Assembly (NCBI RefSeq): GCF_014873495.1
Contig: NZ_JADBGF010000001.1
Coordinates: 8,866,001 to 8,930,000 of the forward strand
Length of the DNA stretch: 64,000 nt
Direction of reading: 5' to 3'
Source of the DNA: Streptomyces stelliscabiei
GTDB taxonomy: Bacteria; Actinomycetota; Actinomycetes; Streptomycetales; Streptomycetaceae
Within the stretch, counting starts at the first letter, position 1. Every line of letters begins with the position of its first letter. A program made the translations under genes and the position numbers. The notes under the pieces were generated by a model. It was not told the origin of the DNA. It made no database searches and saw only the letters and a program-made list of their open reading frames with translations. Below, in pieces: positions 58,919 to 64,000 of the stretch.

Positions 58919-60172
58919 GTGTCCCCAGCCGCGTCTTTCCCCTCCTCCACACCCGCCCCCGCCTCCGCGCCGTCCGCGCTGCACCTGGCCGTCGCCCTCG
59001 ACGGCACCGGCTGGCACCCCGCCTCCTGGCGCGAGCCGGTGGCCCGCCCCCGCGAGGTGTTCACCGCCGCCTACTGGGCCGACCTCGTCGCCGAGGCCGA
59101 GCGCGGGCTGCTCGACTTCGTGACCATCGAGGACGGCCTCGGCCCGCAGTCGGCGCACTTCCTGGAGCCGGACGAGCGCACCGACCAGCTCCGCGGCCGA
59201 CTGGACGCCGTCCTCGTCGCCGCCCGGATCGCCCCCCTCACCCGGCACATCGGCATCGTGCCGACCGTCGTGGCCACCCACACCGAGCCCTTCCACATCT
59301 CCAAGGCCATCGCCACCCTCGACTACGTCAGCTCCGGCCGCGCGGGCCTGCGGGTGCAGATCACCGCCCGGCCGAACGAGGCCGCCCACTTCGGCCGCCG
59401 TACGATCCCGCGCATCGAGGCCTACGACAGCCCGGACGCACAGGCGTTGGTGACCGAGCTGTTCGACGAGGCCGCCGACCACGTCGAGGTCGTGCGCCGG
59501 CTGTGGGACAGCTGGGAGGACGACGCGGAGATCCGGGACGTGGCCACCGGCCGCTTCGTCGACCGCGACAAACTGCACTACATCGACTTCGAGGGCCGGC
59601 ACTTCAGCGTCAAGGGCCCCTCCATCACACCCCGCCCCCCGCAGGGCCAGCCCGTCGTCAGCGCGCTCGCCCACGACACCGTCCCGTACCGGCTGGTGGC
59701 CCGCCAGGCCGACATCGGATACGTCACGCCCCACGACACCGACCGGGCACGGGCGATCGTCGCCGAGATCCGCGCGGAGCAGCGGGCCGCCGGGCGCGCC
59801 GACGACCCGCTGCACGTCTTCGGCGACCTCGTGGTCCTCCTCGACGACGACCCGGCGGCAGCGGCCGCCCGACGGCAGCGCCTCGACGCACTCGCCGGCG
59901 AGCCCTACGCGAGCGACGCCCGGATCTTCACCGGCACACCGGTCCAACTGGCGGACCTCCTCGAGGACCTGGCCACCGCGGGTCTGACGGGGTTCCGACT
60001 GCGCCCCGCCGTGCTGGGCCACGACCTCCCGGCGATCACCCGCGGCCTCGTGCCCGAGCTGCAGCGGCGCGGCGTCTTCCGCCGGGCCTACGAGGCCGGG
60101 ACCCTGCGCGGCCTGCTGGGGCTGCCCCGCCCCGCCGCACGCTACGCCGCCGCCACGACCGCGACCGTCTGA
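58919..60172 (+). CDS. LLM-class flavin-dependent monooxygenase 1
   Basis: This 417-aa luciferase-like TIM-barrel protein (LHLAVALDGTGWHPASWR..., HIGIVPTVVATHTEPFHISKAIATLDYVSSGRAGLRVQITARPNEAAHFGRR) uses reduced FMN and oxygen. The long insertion and RPPQGQPVVSAL segment fit the NtaA/SnaA/DszA-type branch. GTG start 14 bases after the acetyltransferase stop. It is probably one of the two monooxygenases that break a C-S bond of N-acetyl-S-alkylcysteines or related organosulfur compounds. Confidence 0.88.
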   Translation: MSPAASFPSSTPAPASAPSALHLAVALDGTGWHPASWREPVARPREVFTAAYWADLVAEAERGLLDFVTIEDGLGPQSAHFLEPDERTDQLRGRLDAVLVAARIAPLTRHIGIVPTVVATHTEPFHISKAIATLDYVSSGRAGLRVQITARPNEAAHFGRRTIPRIEAYDSPDAQALVTELFDEAADHVEVVRRLWDSWEDDAEIRDVATGRFVDRDKLHYIDFEGRHFSVKGPSITPRPPQGQPVVSALAHDTVPYRLVARQADIGYVTPHDTDRARAIVAEIRAEQRAAGRADDPLHVFGDLVVLLDDDPAAAAARRQRLDALAGEPYASDARIFTGTPVQLADLLEDLATAGLTGFRLRPAVLGHDLPAITRGLVPELQRRGVFRRAYEAGTLRGLLGLPRPAARYAAATTATV

Positions 60173-60192
60173 GCCGTAGGAGACCGACCGCC

Positions 60193-61539
60193 ATGAGCAA
60201 ACCCCTGAAGCAGATCCATCTGGCCGCCCACTTCCCGGGCGTCAACAACACCACCGTGTGGAGCGATCCCAAGGCCGGCAGTCACATCGAGTTCAGCTCC
60301 TTCGCGCACTTCGCGCGGACCGCCGAGCGCGCCAAGTTCGACTTCCTGTTCCTCGCGGAGGGCCTGCGCCTGCGCGAACAGGGCGGCCACATCTACGACC
60401 TGGACGTGGTCGGCCGCCCCGACACCTTCACCGTCCTCGCCGCACTGGCCGCCGTCACCGAGCGCCTCGGACTGACCGGCACCATCAACTCCACCTTCAA
60501 CGAGCCGTACGAGGTGGCCCGCCAGTTCGCGAGCCTCGACCACCTCTCCGACGGGCGCGCCGCGTGGAACGTCGTCACCTCCTGGGACGCCTTCACCGGA
60601 GAGAACTTCCGCCGGGGAGGCTTCCTGCCGCAGGAGGAGCGCTACTCCCGCGCCAAGGAGTTCCTGGCCACGGCGAACGAACTCTTCGACTCCTGGGACG
60701 GGGACGAGATCGTCGCCGACCAGGAGACGGGCGTCTTCCTGCGCGACGCCAAGGCCGGAGCCTTCGTCCACTCGGGGCAGCACTTCGACATCGAGGGCCG
60801 GTTCAACGTCCCGCGCTCCCCGCAGGGCCGCCCGGTGATCTTCCAGGCGGGGGACTCCGACGAGGGCCGTGAGTTCGCCGCCGCCGGCGCCGACGCCATC
60901 TTCAGCCGCTACGCGAGCCTGGACGCCGGCCGGGCCTTCTACACCGACGTCAAGAGCCGCCTCGCCAAGTACGGCCGCCGCGAGGACCAGTTGCTGATCC
61001 TGCCCGCCGCGACCTTCGTCCTCGGTGACACCGACGCCGAGGCCGAGGAACTCGCCAAGGAGGTACGCCGCCTCCAGGTCAGCGGCGCCACCGCCCTCAA
61101 GCACCTGGAGTTCGTCTGGAACCGCGACCTGTCCTCCTACGACCCGGACGGCCCGCTGCCCGACATCGACCCGGACGTCGGTGACAGCCACATCTCCAAG
61201 GGCCGCGCCCAGGTGCGCATGTACCGCGACCCGCTCGCCACCGCCCGCGAGTGGCGGGAACTGGCCGCCGCCCACGACTGGTCCATCCGGGACCTGGTCA
61301 TCGAGACCGGCAACCGCCAGAACTTCGTCGGCTCCCCGGAGACCGTCGCCCGCACCATCGACGAGTACGTCCAGTCCGACGCCGCCGACGGCTTCATCCT
61401 CGTCCCCCACATCACCCCCACCGGCCTGGACCCCTTCGCCGACAAGGTCGTCCCCCTGCTCCAGGAGCGCGGTGTCTTCCGCACGGACTACGAGGGCCCG
61501 ACCCTCCGCGACCACCTGGGCCTGGACACCCCCGCCTGA
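60193..61539 (+). CDS. LLM-class flavin-dependent monooxygenase 2 (NtaA/SnaA/DszA family)
   Basis: This 448-aa protein starts MSKPLKQIHLAAHFPGVNNTTVWSDPKAGSHIEFSSFAHFARTAERAKFDFLFLAEGLRLR, the hallmark N-terminus of the NtaA/SnaA/DszA/SoxA monooxygenases, with LDHLSDGRAAWNVVTSWDAFTGENFRRGGFLPQEERYSRAKEFL. These enzymes oxidise substrates such as sulfones and chelators with FMNH2 from a separate reductase; no reductase gene is in this window. It corresponds by context to YtnJ of the Bacillus ytmI operon. A terminator follows. Confidence 0.92.
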   Translation: MSKPLKQIHLAAHFPGVNNTTVWSDPKAGSHIEFSSFAHFARTAERAKFDFLFLAEGLRLREQGGHIYDLDVVGRPDTFTVLAALAAVTERLGLTGTINSTFNEPYEVARQFASLDHLSDGRAAWNVVTSWDAFTGENFRRGGFLPQEERYSRAKEFLATANELFDSWDGDEIVADQETGVFLRDAKAGAFVHSGQHFDIEGRFNVPRSPQGRPVIFQAGDSDEGREFAAAGADAIFSRYASLDAGRAFYTDVKSRLAKYGRREDQLLILPAATFVLGDTDAEAEELAKEVRRLQVSGATALKHLEFVWNRDLSSYDPDGPLPDIDPDVGDSHISKGRAQVRMYRDPLATAREWRELAAAHDWSIRDLVIETGNRQNFVGSPETVARTIDEYVQSDAADGFILVPHITPTGLDPFADKVVPLLQERGVFRTDYEGPTLRDHLGLDTPA

Positions 61540-61555
61540 CCTCGACGACCGGGTC

Positions 61556-61598
61556 CCCCGTCCGGCGGAGCCGCACCGAGCACCGCCGCCGGACGGGG
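61556..61598 (+). terminator. Terminator at the end of the organosulfur operon
   Basis: A perfect 13-bp stem (61556-61568 with 61586-61598) with a 17-base loop lies 17 bases after the stop codon. The region from here to 61990 contains no supportable gene. Confidence 0.7.
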
Positions 61599-61991
61599 CA
61601 ACCCGCCCCGGCCCCGTGACCCCGGCCCTGTCGGCGGGGGAGAGCGGCCGCCGTGCCAGTGCCGGCGCGCCGGCCGCCGATAGCCGCCTCGTGTGCGTGT
61701 CACTTGGCGCCCGCATCACTTGACGCCCGCCCCGTGAGGCCGTTGACTCCGCAGGGATGGGGGTGGTCGCCGTGGCGATCCGCACACACCGACCCGACGC
61801 CGTCCGCCGGGCAGGACGCCTCGGATCGGACCGGCCGTGCGAGGAGCACCACGAGCCGGCCCGCCCCGGCCGCGCGGGGAGCGCGCGTCCGCCGGGAAGA
61901 CCCCGCACCCGGACCGTGGGCACGCCGCCCGCGTCCCGGTCGTCCCCGTCGTCGGCCGGGTCACGCGAACCTCCCGCGCAGCCGCCGCATA

Positions 61992-62006
61992 CTGACGTTC
62001 CGTCAG
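61992..62006. promoter_or_regulatory. CTGACG-TTC-CGTCAG palindrome before the amidohydrolase
   Basis: A perfect 6-3-6 inverted repeat lies 34 bases upstream of the ATG, at the edge of the 501-base gap. This symmetry and spacing suit a dimeric repressor such as a TetR protein. No regulator gene is adjacent. Confidence 0.45.
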
Positions 62007-62040
62007 CTCTCATACGCACCCACCTCTGGGAGGAACGGCG

Positions 62041-63402
62041 ATGACCGAACGGATGCTCCTGCGCGCGGGCCATGTCGTCTCGATGGATCCGGACATCGGC
62101 GACCTGCCCCGGGGCGACGTCCTCATCGAGGACGGCACGATCACGGCGGTCCGGCGCGAGATCGACGCGGACGTGGACGCCGAGGTGCTCGACATGACCG
62201 GCCGCATCGTGATCCCCGGCTTCGTCGACACCCACCGCCACACCTGGGAGGCGCCGATCCGCGGCTGCGCCCCCGACGCCACCCTCGACGACTACTTCGT
62301 CGACGTCCTCGACACCTTCGCGCCCGTCTACACCCCCGAGGACGTGTACGCCGGCAACCTGGCCGGCACCCTGGAGTGCCTCAACGCGGGCATCACCACC
62401 CTCGTCGACTGGTCGCACATCAACAACACGCCCGAGCACCCGGACGCCGCGATCCAGGCGCTGACGGAGACCGGCATCCGTGCCCAGTACGCGTACGGGA
62501 GCGCGAACACCTCGCTCGCCGACTACTGGTTCGACAGCAAGATCGCGGTACCCGGCGACGACGTACGCCGCGTCCGCGACCGGCACTTCGCCTCCGGCGA
62601 CGGCCTGCTGACCATGGCCCTGGCCACGCGCGGACCCGGTTTCTGCGCCGACGACGTCGTCACCCGCGAATGGGGCCTCGCCCGCGAGCTGGACATCCCG
62701 ATCACCGTGCACGTCGCCATGGGCCGCCTCGCCGGACGCTTCGGCATGGTCAGGCAGCTGAACCAGCTGGGTCTGCTCGGGCCCGACACGACCTACGTCC
62801 ACTGCTGTCACCTCAGCGAGGACGAGTGGCGGATGGTGGCCGACAGCGGCGGCACGGTGTCCATCTCCGCCCAGGTGGAGACGCAGATGGGCCACGGCTG
62901 GCCGCCCGTGATGCAGGCCGTCGAACACGGGCTGCGGCCGTCGTTGAGCATCGACGTCGTCACCACCGTGCCCGGCGACATGTTCACCCAGATCCGGGCC
63001 GCCTTCGGCGCCGAACGGGCCCGGCTCAACGCCGACTGCTGGCAGGCCAACCTGCCGGTGCCGAAGACCATGTTGACGGCACGTCAGATGCTGGAGATCG
63101 CCACGCTCAACGGGGCCCACGTGGCCGGCGTGGAGGACCGTACCGGCTCCCTGACGCCCGGCAAGCGGGCCGATGTCGTCGCCCTCGACGCCACCGCCCT
63201 CAACATGGCGCCGGTGCACGACGCGGTGGCGGCCGTCACCCTCTGCGCGGACGTCTCCAACGTGGAGACGGTCATCGTCGACGGAGTGGTCCACAAGCGC
63301 GACGGCCGGCTGCTCGCGGACGTGGGCCGGGCCCGCCGCCTGGTCGAGGAGTCACGCGACCGGTTGGTGGCCGCCGTGGCGGCGAGGAAGCCGGACGCCT
63401 GA
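62041..63402 (+). CDS. Amidohydrolase (TRZ/ATZ, cytosine-deaminase-like family)
   Basis: This 453-aa metal-dependent hydrolase has the HxH metal motif VDTHRHTWEAP, further ligands in ITVHVAMG and YVHCCHLSEDEW, and a late Asp in SIDVVTTVPGDMFTQIR. The N- and C-terminal strands (RAGHVVSMDPDIGDLPRGDVLIEDGTI; LTPGKRADVVALD) form the small beta domain. Members deaminate or dechlorinate N-heterocycles (8-oxoguanine, triazines). The start follows GGGAGGAACGGCG. It lies next to the organosulfur operon but is separated by a terminator, so it is likely independent. Confidence 0.9.
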   Translation: MTERMLLRAGHVVSMDPDIGDLPRGDVLIEDGTITAVRREIDADVDAEVLDMTGRIVIPGFVDTHRHTWEAPIRGCAPDATLDDYFVDVLDTFAPVYTPEDVYAGNLAGTLECLNAGITTLVDWSHINNTPEHPDAAIQALTETGIRAQYAYGSANTSLADYWFDSKIAVPGDDVRRVRDRHFASGDGLLTMALATRGPGFCADDVVTREWGLARELDIPITVHVAMGRLAGRFGMVRQLNQLGLLGPDTTYVHCCHLSEDEWRMVADSGGTVSISAQVETQMGHGWPPVMQAVEHGLRPSLSIDVVTTVPGDMFTQIRAAFGAERARLNADCWQANLPVPKTMLTARQMLEIATLNGAHVAGVEDRTGSLTPGKRADVVALDATALNMAPVHDAVAAVTLCADVSNVETVIVDGVVHKRDGRLLADVGRARRLVEESRDRLVAAVAARKPDA

Positions 63403-63417
63403 CGGACCACTGACACG

Positions 63418-63471
63418 CCGGGCCGCCGGGGTGCCCGAAGCAGTACGGCTTCGGGCACCCCGGCGGCCCGG
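63418..63471. terminator. Bidirectional terminator between amidohydrolase and Dps genes
   Basis: A perfect 23-bp stem (63418-63440 with 63449-63471) closes on an 8-base loop between two convergent genes. It is the longest stem noted in the window. Confidence 0.88.
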
Positions 63472-63523
63472 GATCGTCGCGGAAGGCGGGCGAGGGCGCA
63501 GGCGCCGCCCGCCCGCCGCGCGG

Positions 63524-64000
63524 TCAGTCCTCGCGTGGCCAGTTCTCAGCCTCGAACATCCAGCGCTGCTTCTCCAGCTCGTAGGTGACGGAGATCAACA
63601 GGTCCTGCGTGACCTTGTCGGCCTCCTCCGTGACCTCGATACGCTCACGCAGCCGCCCGATCGCCGCCTCCAGCGCCTCCACCAGCAGCCGTACGACCTC
63701 GGTGTCCCGCAGCCAGCCGTCCTTCGGCCCCTGGAGGGCGAACCGGGTCGCCACGGTCTCGGGCCGGCCGTCCGGGGCCACCCCGATCGCCGCCGCGCGT
63801 TCGGCGACCTGGTCGGCGAACGTCCGTGCCGTGGACACCACCTCGTCGAGCTGCAGGTGGATCGAACGGAACCTCGGTCCCACCACGTTCCAGTGGGCCT
63901 GCTTCCCGATCAGCGAGAGGCCCAGCAGATCCACCAGGCTCTCCTGCAGCGCGTCGCCCGCGATCCGGCGGGCGGACTCGGGAAGTGTGCTCCTCACCAT
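63524..64000 (-). CDS. dps: Dps-family DNA-binding/ferritin-like protein
   Basis: This 158-aa protein has the ferroxidase-centre features of Dps: KQAHWNVVGPRFRSIHLQLDEVV (His and Asp/Glu ligands between subunits) and a four-helix bundle ending EKQRWMFEAENWPRED. The starting Met coincides with the window edge and fits the family start (MVRS...), so the gene is probably complete, but its promoter is outside. Dps proteins store iron and protect DNA in oxidative stress and stationary phase. The charged C-terminus is short. Confidence 0.9.
   Translation of the reverse strand: MVRSTLPESARRIAGDALQESLVDLLGLSLIGKQAHWNVVGPRFRSIHLQLDEVVSTARTFADQVAERAAAIGVAPDGRPETVATRFALQGPKDGWLRDTEVVRLLVEALEAAIGRLRERIEVTEEADKVTQDLLISVTYELEKQRWMFEAENWPRED

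Noticed and set aside
60142..63294. 1050-codon minus-strand frame opposite the monooxygenase and amidohydrolase
   Set aside because: It spans two certain genes and a terminator, and its composition is that of a shadow frame.

Overview
The window is about 72% GC, has strong G/C bias at third codon positions, many ATGA/GTGA stop-start overlaps and GTG starts, and carries hallmark actinobacterial loci: a complete hopanoid operon, a conservon, XRE-cupin regulators and Cys-containing leader peptides. It is chromosomal DNA of a Streptomyces or very close relative. No phage, transposase, CRISPR or plasmid functions were seen.

Layout. 1-5.3 kb: a surface-polymer or polar-lipid locus (cytidylyltransferase, glycerol-1-phosphate-dehydrogenase-like enzyme, CDP-alcohol phosphotransferase, glycosyltransferase, TagGH-like ABC exporter) closed by a 16-bp-stem terminator. 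5.7-18.7 kb: the hopanoid operon (short upstream ORF, hpnC, hpnD, small DUF6380-like ORF, hpnE, polyprenyl diphosphate synthase, shc, hpnG-like phosphorylase, hpnH, ispG, dxs, hpnO-like aminotransferase). It brings its own copies of two MEP-pathway enzymes, so precursor supply is co-transcribed with product formation. 18.8-19.6 kb: an XRE-cupin regulator with twin operators and a 40-aa membrane peptide. 19.7-26.1 kb: secreted or cytosolic hydrolases, including an M23 peptidase behind a c-di-AMP (ydaO) riboswitch. 26.2-29.7 kb: a 42-bp repeat pair, a TetR gene, an amino-acid dehydrogenase and an MBL-fold hydrolase. 30.0-34.4 kb: a conservon (cvnA-D) plus a GAF gene. 34.5-39.4 kb: threonine catabolism (tdh-kbl), a LysR gene, and a second XRE-cupin regulator followed by GNAT and MmcQ/YjbR genes. 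39.5-44.6 kb: tRNA-Pro(GGG), a SulP transporter, a three-helix-bundle protein, a TTC38-like protein and a NUDIX-family protein.

44.7-50.3 kb, all on the minus strand: a trans-4-hydroxy-L-proline catabolic cluster (epimerase, three-part D-hydroxyproline dehydrogenase, HypD-like deaminase, GntR regulator) in two transcription units that share a 15-bp operator-like motif. 51.0-53.4 kb: a GH15 enzyme and a K+ channel. 53.5-61.5 kb: a probable organosulfur/S-alkylcysteine salvage region. It contains two short leader-peptide ORFs with a shared DLLRVxSA motif, a GST-like protein, an amino-acid-type ABC importer (permease, ATPase, lipoprotein), an N-acetyltransferase and two FMN-dependent monooxygenases, and resembles in content the Bacillus ytmI operon. 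62.0-64.0 kb: an amidohydrolase and a Dps-family ferritin, convergent on a 23-bp-stem terminator.

The most interesting unexplained features are the twin Cys leader peptides with downstream hairpins, a perfect 17-bp hairpin over the acetyltransferase start, the paired operators of the hydroxyproline and XRE-cupin units, the short upstream ORF coupled to hpnC, and the surface-polymer locus whose CDP-alcohol transferase lacks the fourth motif aspartate.
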